Assembly (NCBI GenBank): GCA_017521245.1
Contig: JAFXDI010000016.1
Coordinates: forward strand, 1-42,150
Direction: 5' to 3'
Origin: Bacteroidales bacterium
Lineage (GTDB): Bacteria > Bacteroidota > Bacteroidia > Bacteroidales > G3-4614
Length of the DNA stretch: 42,150 nucleotides
Each line of letters begins with the position of its first letter. Position 1 is the stretch's first letter. The notes under the pieces are model-generated. The model had not been told where the DNA came from. It did no database searches and saw nothing but the letters and a program-made list of their open reading frames with translations. Shown here piece after piece: positions 35,195 to 42,150 of this stretch. The translations under genes were made by a program, and so were the position numbers.

Positions 35195-37375
35195 ATGAAA
35201 AAAATTTTAAAATTTATTCTTGCAGGGGTGTTTGCTCTAAGCACCTTAACAATATCGGCAGCAGAGAGAGGCTTTGCCATTGTTATTGACCCCATAAGTT
35301 ACAAAGAGGCAAAGGCTGAGGTTGATGCTTACGCTCAATCGGTTGAGAAACAAGGCTTAAAAACATACATTGTTGAGGATGTGTGGTATAACCCCGACTC
35401 TATCAGAGTGAAAGTTAAAGAGTTGGCTACTAAAAAGGATGCTCCCATTGAGGGTGTGGTTTTCATTGGCGACATTCCTGTGCCTATGATTAGAGATGCT
35501 CAACATATGACTTCGGCTTTTAAAGCAAAACAAGATCCCAAGAAGATGGAGTTTACCTCTGTTCCCTCGGATAGGTTCTACGATGATCTTGATTTGGAGT
35601 TCTCTTTTATTGAGCAGAGCAAAGAGAAACCTAATCAATTCTACTACTCGCTTACTGCAACATCGGCACAAGTGTGTCAACCCGATATCTACTCGGCTCG
35701 TATGAAGACTTGCGACAAAGGCGACAAAACTAAATATGAGCGTCTTAAAGCATACCTTAAAAAGGTTGTTGCTCAAAAAGAGGCTGCCATAAAACTATCG
35801 CAAGTGTTCTACTTTGCAGGTCAAGGTTATAACTCTGATTGTGGCTTGGCTCGTATTGATGAAAAGAACTCATACTACGAGATGTTCCCCAATCTAATGG
35901 GACAGGCTTGGAGTCTTACATATCAAAACCACGCAGACTATGTGTATAGCAAATATCCTTTGATGAGCCAGATGCAACGCAAGGATCTGGCATTGGCAGT
36001 GTTGCATCACCATGGTTACCCCGATACTGAATACCTTGATGATAATCCAATTCCTCAAAATGCAGAGCAAAACCTTGAGGCTGTTAAGAGATTCTTTAGA
36101 GCAAAAATAAACACTGCTGTTAGCAGAGGTAAAGATACAACCGAGACTATTAACTACTACAAAGATGGTTACGATGTTCCTGAAAATTGGTTCTCGCATG
36201 AGGCTCTTTTTGGCAAGGAGATTAGTGAGAAAGATTCCATTAATGCCGTACAAATGGACCTTCATTTAACCGATCTTGGAGAGTATAAGCCTAATGCAAG
36301 AGTGGTTATTTTGGATGCTTGTTACAATGGTGCTTTCTGCCACGATGAGTATATTGCCGAAGAGTATATTTTTGAGGATGGCGACTGCGTTGTTACTATT
36401 GCAAACAGTGTAAACTCATTGCAAGATAAGTGGTGCGACCGTAATATTGGTATGTTTGGTTTGGGTTTGCGCGTGGGTAACTTTGTTAAGTATAACCCAT
36501 ATTTTGAGTCACACGTTTTTGGTGATCCTACATACACTTTTGCTCCCTTTGCAAAACTTGGATTCAACGTAAACGAGGCTCTTTTGAAAGGTGATAAGTT
36601 CTGGAAAAAACAACTTAAATCGGAGTATGCTGCTATGCAATCGTTTGCCATTAACGAGTTGGCTCTTCGCAAAGCAATCACTTCGGCAGAGATATTAGAG
36701 ATATTTAAATCTTCGCCCTACCAAACTGTTCGCCTTATGGCATTGAACACTCTTGCTACATATAAAGATGACAACTACATTGAGTGTCTATCGTTGGGAT
36801 TGAACGATAATTTTGAGTTAATTCGTCGCTTCTCTTCTATTCAAGCAGGTAAGTGCGGTGATTTGAGATTGATTCCCGCCATTGTATCGTTATACTCAAA
36901 ACCCTCTATTGGTCAACGTGTTGACTTCCAACTTAAAATGGCAATGGAGATGTTCCCATACAATGAGTTGGTTGCGGAGTTCAAAAAACAAGATCCTTGC
37001 AAAGATTATTACAATGCTGAGGAAGAGACAGAGAGTCTGTTGAAATCGTTAAAGAGATTCTCAGATAAATCGTTTGAGGGAGAGGTTGAGCAGATAAGCA
37101 ACCCCGAAGTTTCGGCTAAGAACAAACTTAAAGTTATACGCTCATTCCGTAACCGTCCACTCCACCCCGCTGTTAATGAAATTATTGCAGCATTTGAGAC
37201 TATCACAGAACCAGACTTGCAAATTGCTTTAATTGAGACAATGGGCTGGTTTAATATGTCATACAAACGTAACGAGATTGCCGACTACTTCTTCTCGGTA
37301 TGGGAAAACAAAAACTATGAAGAGGCTGTCCGCAACGAGGCTCTTAAAACATACAAGCGTTTGAAAGGATTTTAA
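35195..37375 (+). CDS. Secreted gingipain/caspase-like (C25-like, clan CD) cysteine peptidase with HEAT-like C-terminus
   Basis: 726 residues with a signal peptide (cleavage near ISA-AER, about 23). A peptidase-like domain spans about 25-460: His273 lies in the triple-His motif LHHHGYPD, and Cys376 in VVILDACYNGAF is preceded by a beta strand, as in clan CD enzymes. SHVFGDPTYTF later resembles the C25 end. The His-Cys spacing (103) is far larger than in gingipains, so an insertion separates them. About 490-720 looks like HEAT-type helical repeats (TVRLMALNTLATYKDDNYIE, ALIETMGWF). No Por-type C-terminal secretion signal is seen, so it is probably periplasmic. Specificity cannot be read. Confidence 0.8.
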   Translation: MKKILKFILAGVFALSTLTISAAERGFAIVIDPISYKEAKAEVDAYAQSVEKQGLKTYIVEDVWYNPDSIRVKVKELATKKDAPIEGVVFIGDIPVPMIRDAQHMTSAFKAKQDPKKMEFTSVPSDRFYDDLDLEFSFIEQSKEKPNQFYYSLTATSAQVCQPDIYSARMKTCDKGDKTKYERLKAYLKKVVAQKEAAIKLSQVFYFAGQGYNSDCGLARIDEKNSYYEMFPNLMGQAWSLTYQNHADYVYSKYPLMSQMQRKDLALAVLHHHGYPDTEYLDDNPIPQNAEQNLEAVKRFFRAKINTAVSRGKDTTETINYYKDGYDVPENWFSHEALFGKEISEKDSINAVQMDLHLTDLGEYKPNARVVILDACYNGAFCHDEYIAEEYIFEDGDCVVTIANSVNSLQDKWCDRNIGMFGLGLRVGNFVKYNPYFESHVFGDPTYTFAPFAKLGFNVNEALLKGDKFWKKQLKSEYAAMQSFAINELALRKAITSAEILEIFKSSPYQTVRLMALNTLATYKDDNYIECLSLGLNDNFELIRRFSSIQAGKCGDLRLIPAIVSLYSKPSIGQRVDFQLKMAMEMFPYNELVAEFKKQDPCKDYYNAEEETESLLKSLKRFSDKSFEGEVEQISNPEVSAKNKLKVIRSFRNRPLHPAVNEIIAAFETITEPDLQIALIETMGWFNMSYKRNEIADYFFSVWENKNYEEAVRNEALKTYKRLKGF

Positions 37376-37399
37376 TATAAGTTATTAGAAGAAAGAGAG

Positions 37400-37438
37400 G
37401 AGATGGGAGTTTATTCAACACTCCTATCTCTTTTTTTA
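37400..37438 (+). terminator. Rho-independent terminator after the protease gene
   Basis: GAGATGGGAGT (37,400-37,410) pairs with ACTCCTATCTC (37,420-37,430, one G-T wobble), followed by seven T. Confidence 0.85.
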
Positions 37439-37458
37439 TAATAGTTTAACGGGTTAAA

Positions 37459-38802
37459 CTACTTCTCCTTAACAACCTCTTGCAACTCAATAGGCAACAT
37501 ACTTTTTATCGTATCAATTTTCTCTTTTGCAACATAAATTGCTTTAAGCGAAGTACAACCATAGAAGGTTCTTGCATCAAGTTTAGTTACACTCTCGGGG
37601 ATAGTAATACGCTCAAGTGTAGTACAGCCTTCAAAAGCATTTGACTCAATTACAGTAACACTATCGGGGATAATAGTAGATTTACATCCTGTAATTAGTG
37701 TGTTAGTAGCAGTTTCTATTATTGCATTGCACCCCCCACGTGAATCATATATAGGATTACCCTCTTCTACTACTATGCACTCAAGAGACATACAAGCAAT
37801 AAAGGCAAAGGCTCCAATCTTAATCATACTTTTGGGGATTGTTATACTTTTGAGCGAGGAACACCCTTCAAAAGCACTCCAACCAATTGTCTTTACACTC
37901 TCAGGGATAATGATACTCTCAAGTGAAACGCAACCTTGAAAAGCACTCCATCCTATATCTTCCAGACCTTTTGGGAGAGTGATACTTTCAAGTGAAATAC
38001 AATTTTGAAAAACATCCCATCCTATATTTTTCAAGCCTTTAGGTAAAGTAACACTCTTTAGTGATCTACATTTACTGAAGGCTCTACTTTCAATTATTTT
38101 TACCCTCTCAGAAATTACAATGTTTTTAAGCGAGGTACATTCTGAGAATGTCTCTTCTCTAATCTTTGTAATCTTCTTAGGTATATTTACACTCTCAAGA
38201 GATAAGCAACGGTCAAAAGCCGCTTTCCCAATTTTAGTAATACTTTCAGGGAGTATAATAACTTTTAATGAGGTACATCCCGAGAAAGCCTTATCTTTAA
38301 TTGTTGTAACACCTTCAGGGAGTGTAATACTCTCAAGCGAAATGCAATCCTTAAAAGTATTAGTTTCAATCTTAGTTATGTTGCCTAATATATTTATGTT
38401 TTTAACTGAAACACAAGAGCAAAAGGCTTTAACGCCAATTTCTGCTACACTTTCGGGGATAGTAATACTCTCAGGTGAAGAACATGCCCAAAAAGCATAT
38501 GGTGCAATTCTGGTAACACTATTGGGGATAACTGTTGATTTACATCCTGCAATAAGGGTATTGGTTGCTGTCTCTATGATTGCATTGCACCCCTCACGTG
38601 AATCATATATAGGATTACCCTCTTCTACAACGATACTTTCAATAGAGGGAGAATTTAAAAAAGAGCCTGCTAAAACATTTGTAACACTCGCAGGAATAGT
38701 AACAGATTTTAAGTTTGTGTAATCTGCATAACTATCCCAATCTATCGTAGTAGTCCCCTCAGGGATTATTACAACACCATTTTTAACTTCAAAATTAGTC
38801 AT
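37459..38802 (-). CDS. BspA-type leucine-rich repeat protein without signal peptide
   Basis: 447 residues made of about 16 LRR_5/BspA-type repeats of about 23 residues, pattern (S)L(E/K)SI(T/I)(I/L)P(E/K)(S/G)V..I...AF.GC. A VEEGNPIYDSR.GCNAIIET block occurs twice (about 58-97 and 350-390) and is also duplicated at DNA level. BspA-type proteins are usually secreted and bind surfaces, but this one begins directly MTNFEVKNGVVIIPEG with no signal peptide or membrane segment, so a cytoplasmic role is plausible. It is the last gene of an operon with an acidic protein (15 nt upstream) and a ClpX-like ATPase. A sensor or scaffold role is inference. Confidence 0.8.
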   Translation of the reverse strand: MTNFEVKNGVVIIPEGTTTIDWDSYADYTNLKSVTIPASVTNVLAGSFLNSPSIESIVVEEGNPIYDSREGCNAIIETATNTLIAGCKSTVIPNSVTRIAPYAFWACSSPESITIPESVAEIGVKAFCSCVSVKNINILGNITKIETNTFKDCISLESITLPEGVTTIKDKAFSGCTSLKVIILPESITKIGKAAFDRCLSLESVNIPKKITKIREETFSECTSLKNIVISERVKIIESRAFSKCRSLKSVTLPKGLKNIGWDVFQNCISLESITLPKGLEDIGWSAFQGCVSLESIIIPESVKTIGWSAFEGCSSLKSITIPKSMIKIGAFAFIACMSLECIVVEEGNPIYDSRGGCNAIIETATNTLITGCKSTIIPDSVTVIESNAFEGCTTLERITIPESVTKLDARTFYGCTSLKAIYVAKEKIDTIKSMLPIELQEVVKEK

Positions 38803-38817
38803 ACCTGTTATATATTA

Positions 38818-39789
38818 TCATTTAAATCGATATGGAAGAGTATCTACATCATATCTTTTGATACGTTCATATAATCCATTAACAAATTCTAAATCTTTCT
38901 TATCAAATTCAGGGTGATAACAGTTGAAAAGAGTTAGTATTTCATCTTTTAAAACAGGATAGTTATTATCTAACAAAGTGTAGTCATTATTAACTCCAAC
39001 GCAAATAATGCTAACCTCTGTATCAGTAATCGCTTTAGTAGCAAGTTCCGAAGTCAAAGATTTTAGTTCCTCTAACGTTAAACTCGATATTGTTCTTCTG
39101 TCAGATTTGTAACTTATTTCAATGTCAGGAACTCCTGTTTTTGTGTCAATAATTTTAACATCATCTGTTTCAGCATAAAGCATTTGCAATAAAAGAGGCC
39201 AAAACGACTCTTCACACTCAGCATAATCAGGATGATTATACTCGATAGGTTTCATAAAACGATAGAAATACTTGTATAGGAATATTTTTTCGAATGTATA
39301 TAAATTATCTTCCTCTATATCTTTTACAAAAACCCAAAATTTACGCCTCTCTTTTGACGCAGATATATCTTCGATAATCCATTGATAACCGAGTGGAAAA
39401 ATATTTTCACGAGGGTTATCGTCCTCTTCATCTTCAACATCTTCATCTTCTATATCGTAGTCTTCATCATCTTTTTCAGGTGTTTCTTTATCATTATTAA
39501 ATTGGGCATCCATAGCATAACTCTCTAATTGAGATGCAATAAAATCATCTAATAATTTATCAAAATCCTCACTGCTAAATGCAGAATCATCTTCTTTATC
39601 AATATCCCCCTCTTTATTTTCAATCTCCCCTTCTCCAATCTCCTCATTTTCATCATCGAGAATTTCTTCTACATCTTCAGTAGCAAATAAATCCTTTTCA
39701 TTGCTCGAGTTATAACTTGAACATTCATTTTGACGGTCAGAAAATTCAAACAAACCTTTATCTAAGTTTTCTATAATTTCATCTTTCAT
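38818..39789 (-). CDS. Hypothetical acidic protein, operon partner of ClpX-like ATPase
   Basis: 323 residues. Residues about 1-150 are very acidic and low-complexity (blocks of DEDVEDEEDD, IEDEDVEDEEDD), likely disordered. The second half is folded, with a WIIEDISASKERRKFWVFVK segment, YKYFYRFMKP, and an IDTKTGVPDIEISYKSD stretch. There is no signal peptide or membrane segment, and the family is not recognised. It starts 29 nt after the ClpX-like stop and ends 15 nt before the LRR gene, so all three are probably cotranscribed. It could be an adaptor or substrate of the unfoldase, which is inference. Confidence 0.6.
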   Translation of the reverse strand: MKDEIIENLDKGLFEFSDRQNECSSYNSSNEKDLFATEDVEEILDDENEEIGEGEIENKEGDIDKEDDSAFSSEDFDKLLDDFIASQLESYAMDAQFNNDKETPEKDDEDYDIEDEDVEDEEDDNPRENIFPLGYQWIIEDISASKERRKFWVFVKDIEEDNLYTFEKIFLYKYFYRFMKPIEYNHPDYAECEESFWPLLLQMLYAETDDVKIIDTKTGVPDIEISYKSDRRTISSLTLEELKSLTSELATKAITDTEVSIICVGVNNDYTLLDNNYPVLKDEILTLFNCYHPEFDKKDLEFVNGLYERIKRYDVDTLPYRFK

Positions 39790-39818
39790 AACAATATCTC
39801 TTTAATAAATATACGCCA

Positions 39819-41249
39819 CTATCTCACTCTTAAATGCTCTTTTATATACTCCTCGCTAATCTTTACAACACTGCTCTCTGAGGGATGAACCATATTGAAG
39901 TACATACTTTTAAGGGCCTTTGCAAGCAATGCTTTAACATTACGGAATCCCAGTCCCGATTTATATGCTTCAGCAGCAATGTAACGAAGAGCCTTTTCTT
40001 CAAATTGTAAATCAATATTGTTTTTCAACCAGAACTCCTTATGCGATTGAAGAACACTCTCTTTTGCTGATATCATAATCTCATATATAACATCCGTTGA
40101 CAAAGGATTTAACACTACAGTCTCTCCAATACGTCCCAAAAGTTCTGGCATATATCCCCACTCCTCAAGGTCTTCTGTTTTTACATATTGTAAAAGATTG
40201 CTTTCGTCATACCCAGATGAAGAGTTTTGACTAAATCCAACCTTCTGACGTAAGTTTAATCTTTTTTTAATAATATTCTCCATTCCTGAGAAGGCTCCGT
40301 CAAATACTATCAATAAATTATCTACTGGAAGGCGGTAGGTATCTCCTGTAGGATGGGTTGAATCTTCGAGATGCAGGCTGTGATCAGTTTCAAAAAAACG
40401 CATAATATCACGCATCATATCATTATCCATATCTGTCCCACATGTCCCAATAATATTTTGATTATGGTGTGTAATCTTATCAAACTCGTGGAATACTATA
40501 ATGGCATATTTCAGGTCATTTATAGTAGTTCCGTTTTTCAACTCACGTGCTATAATATCTGTAATACCAACTCCTCTCCATCCTGTAGGAGTTATTTCAG
40601 ATGAATTTATACGAATAACAGGGCAATCGCATATCTTTGCAAAATGGCGAATCATCTCCGATTTTCCACTTCCCGTTGGTCCCATAACTAAAACAGGAGT
40701 CTTTATCCTTGATGTATATTTTTTAGATTTACTATCGTGATGTAGGAAGAATGGAACAGCCAACTTATCAATAGCATCATCCTGACCTTTTACATACTGT
40801 TTTACGTATGCAGCCATACTAATGGGGCTTTCTAATGGGTCTCCAATTTGTTGTTGTTGTTCGTTACCGAAGAGTGTCTCCTTTGAGAAACCAAAAAGAG
40901 TTTCAATATATTTATACTCTTTTTGTGTAGGGGCTTTGAGTATCTTTTTCCAAGCCTCCAATTTATTCCTCATAATAGAGGTAATTCCCTTTGAAGAGTT
41001 TTTAAGAGAAACAAGTTCATAAATAAAATCATTTGTTCTCTCTCTAAAACCTTCAACTGTAATTGATCCTTTTACAAGCATATCAACCATCTTTATAGCA
41101 TGCTCCGGTGTTATTCTTGGACATAGGAATAATCGTGCTGCAACGTTGAGAGCATCAAACTTACCATTATCTTCAATTTTAAGACCAAAATAGGTTTGAC
41201 TCTTTTTCTCCATTTGTTTTCTAACTGTTTTATTTGATTTGTTTTCCAT
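39819..41249 (-). CDS. Divergent ClpX-like AAA+ unfoldase lacking the zinc-binding domain
   Basis: 476 residues. The AAA+ core aligns with ClpX: Walker A GPTGSGKS (Lys196), pore-loop segment TPTGWRGVG (Trp224, in place of Tyr in GYVG), the RLNLRQKVGFSQ loop (V337-G338-F339, matching the ClpP-binding [LIV]-G-[FL] of ClpX), GYMPELLGRIGETVVLNPLS with the arginine finger, and the sensor-2 segment GLGFRNVKALL. Walker B reads IIVFHEFDKI: His254 replaces the usual Asp but Glu255 is kept. The N-terminus (about 1-130) is helical and has none of the four ClpX zinc cysteines. It is the first gene of an operon with an acidic protein and an LRR protein. No clpP is in the window. Confidence 0.8.
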   Translation of the reverse strand: MENKSNKTVRKQMEKKSQTYFGLKIEDNGKFDALNVAARLFLCPRITPEHAIKMVDMLVKGSITVEGFRERTNDFIYELVSLKNSSKGITSIMRNKLEAWKKILKAPTQKEYKYIETLFGFSKETLFGNEQQQQIGDPLESPISMAAYVKQYVKGQDDAIDKLAVPFFLHHDSKSKKYTSRIKTPVLVMGPTGSGKSEMIRHFAKICDCPVIRINSSEITPTGWRGVGITDIIARELKNGTTINDLKYAIIVFHEFDKITHHNQNIIGTCGTDMDNDMMRDIMRFFETDHSLHLEDSTHPTGDTYRLPVDNLLIVFDGAFSGMENIIKKRLNLRQKVGFSQNSSSGYDESNLLQYVKTEDLEEWGYMPELLGRIGETVVLNPLSTDVIYEIMISAKESVLQSHKEFWLKNNIDLQFEEKALRYIAAEAYKSGLGFRNVKALLAKALKSMYFNMVHPSESSVVKISEEYIKEHLRVR

Positions 41250-41770
41250 AACTATATATTAAGTTTAAATTATACATAAATATTTCACTATTCTCTAGTT
41301 TATTAACTGTTGATGATTACCTATTAAATTGTTGATTTGTTTATTATAATTCATTACTCACTTTCAGAGGATTTTCCATAGGGACCAAGAGTAGGAACTC
41401 ATTAGTTTAATGATGGGAACAGATATTAAATATGTGTAAAAGGATAGGATCTTAATTATCATCCTTTAAATTAACAATGTCAAAGAGCGCAACAATGGTC
41501 ATTAACTCCAATTTAAGTTGAAGTTATAACCTATTATACCATTTAGGAAATGCTATTTTGATTTGGAACTCCTTTAGAAAAAAATTCCGATAAAGTGTCA
41601 TCGAACTATTTTTTTACAAAATAATCCACACTTAAACATTTATCATCAATAATGTAATTCCCCTAAATCGGCATAAACAGTTTGTTTTGTTTGATTAATT
41701 TAAAAGATAAGTAATTAATGTATTAGATTTAAATAATGTTACCCATTTTGTGGTTGATGGGTAATATGAT
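41250..41770. other. Long AT-rich leader of the ClpX-like operon; no gene seen
   Basis: About 520 nt between the predicted promoter and the ClpX-like start. Six-frame inspection shows no convincing ORF. A perfect hairpin TTACCCAT/ATGGGTAA (41,739-41,746 / 41,757-41,764) lies just after the predicted transcription start. Such a long leader may be regulatory or encode a small RNA, but I recognise no family. Confidence 0.5.
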
Positions 41771-41774
41771 GATG

Positions 41775-41805
41775 CAAATATACTACATTATTTTATATTT
41801 GCAAA
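41775..41805 (-). promoter_or_regulatory. Consensus promoter for the ClpX-like operon within an inverted repeat
   Basis: On the minus strand TTTG (41,805-41,802) and TATATTTG (41,782-41,775) are 19 nt apart. GCAAATATA (41,774-41,782) and TATATTTGC (41,794-41,802) are a perfect 9-bp inverted repeat, so a second TATATTTG faces the opposite way, though without a matching -33. Confidence 0.6.
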
Positions 41806-41884
41806 TTAAAAATGAAAAATTCATTTTTTTCTCACTGTAGTTACATTGTTTGTTTATACACCATTGCTGCTATTAGACTAATAC

Positions 41885-42075
41885 CCTTTTAGACCTTAAA
41901 GGCCTTTAAGGTTATAAAAGGGCATTAAAGGCATTAAAGGGGCAATATTCCCCTGCTTTGGGGAGAGGAGTTTAACTATTTTAGCAATTTGACCAATCAG
42001 GCCAATTTGGCCAATACCTTTTAGGCCTTTTGGGCTTTAATGGCCTTTAAGGCTTTAAATGGCCTTAAAAGCATT
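41885..42075. repeat. Degenerate GGCCTTTAAGG / GGCATTAAAGG repeat tract
   Basis: Low-complexity DNA built from TTAAAGGCCTTTAAGG, GGGCATTAAAGGCATTAAAG and GGCCTTTAAGGCTTTAAATG units. It includes the palindromes TTAAAGGCCTTTAA (about 41,897-41,910) and GGCCAATTTGGCC, and lies downstream of the rRNA operon. Confidence 0.6.
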
Positions 42076-42083
42076 AATCTTAC

Positions 42084-42122
42084 AAACAAAAAAAGAGAGA
42101 AGTCTTTGTAACTTCTCTCTTT
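42084..42122 (-). terminator. Terminator of the rRNA operon
   Basis: AAAGAGAGAAGT (42,092-42,103) and ACTTCTCTCTTT (42,111-42,122) pair perfectly over 12 bp across CTTTGTA. On the minus strand it is followed by TTTTTTTGTTTGT. Confidence 0.9.
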
Positions 42123-42130
42123 CCATAAGG

Positions 42131-42150
42131 GGCGGCTACCTACTCTCCCA
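42131..42150 (-). rRNA. rrf: 5S ribosomal RNA, 3' end only (cut by window edge)
   Basis: The reverse complement reads TGGGAGAGTAGGTAGCCGCC, the conserved 3' end of bacterial 5S rRNA, followed at once by a strong terminator. An rRNA operon transcribed on the minus strand therefore lies beyond the right edge. Confidence 0.85.

Noticed and set aside
38120..38722. 200-codon plus-strand ORF opposite the LRR gene
   Set aside because: Its repetitive sequence is the complement of the LRR array; no start context or domain supports it.

Overview
The window is AT-rich and looks like the chromosome of a Bacteroidales bacterium (phylum Bacteroidota). The evidence is a set of lineage-typical genes: an S46 dipeptidyl-peptidase, a TonB-dependent receptor with a DUF4876-like lipoprotein and a DUF6850-like barrel, DUF1599 upstream of tpiA, a SPOR protein, a gingipain-like protease, BspA-type leucine-rich repeats and a GH13_8-type branching enzyme. 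Several promoters also fit the Bacteroidetes TTTG / TAnnTTTG pattern with about 19-20 nt spacing, and clear Shine-Dalgarno motifs are scarce. All family assignments come from reading motifs; no database search was run.

Layout. 1-4.7 kb (minus strand): a phage-structural-looking cluster (scaffold-like protein, SU10/HK97-type capsid-like protein with an N-terminal membrane segment, small head protein, head-tail adaptor-like protein, tail or fibre-like protein cut by the window edge). No portal or terminase lies on the upstream side. 5.1-12.3 kb (plus): DPP7-type peptidase, DUF695 protein, small lipoprotein, then a housekeeping block of DUF1599, a MauE/DoxX membrane protein fused in frame to triosephosphate isomerase, SPOR and folE. 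12.35-12.7 kb: tRNA-Gly(GCC) and tRNA-Leu(GAG), preceded by a duplicated promoter. 13.2-14.8 kb: dnaB. 15-25.6 kb (minus): RsmI-like methylase with a porin-like barrel, Ca2+ P-type ATPase, glgB with a YhcH-family sugar protein, RsmF-like methyltransferase and M16 protease. 26-31.9 kb (plus): TonB receptor / DUF4876-like lipoprotein / DUF6850-like barrel operon, without SusD.

32-42 kb is accessory: a hypothetical protein followed by two paralogous exported proteins (effector/immunity-like arrangement); a REP-associated tyrosine transposase with REP palindromes around and inside it; a secreted gingipain/caspase-like protease with HEAT-like repeats; and a three-gene minus-strand operon encoding a divergent ClpX-like AAA+ protein, an acidic protein and an LRR protein without signal peptide. 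The window ends in the 3' tip of a minus-strand 5S rRNA and its terminator.

Strongest candidates for something undescribed are the ClpX-like/acidic/LRR operon, the capsid-like cluster without packaging genes beside it, and the 342-aa protein with duplicated exported partners. Short intergenic repeats of at least two families occur between many genes, and one copy sits between two direct repeats that duplicate the tRNA-Gly promoter.
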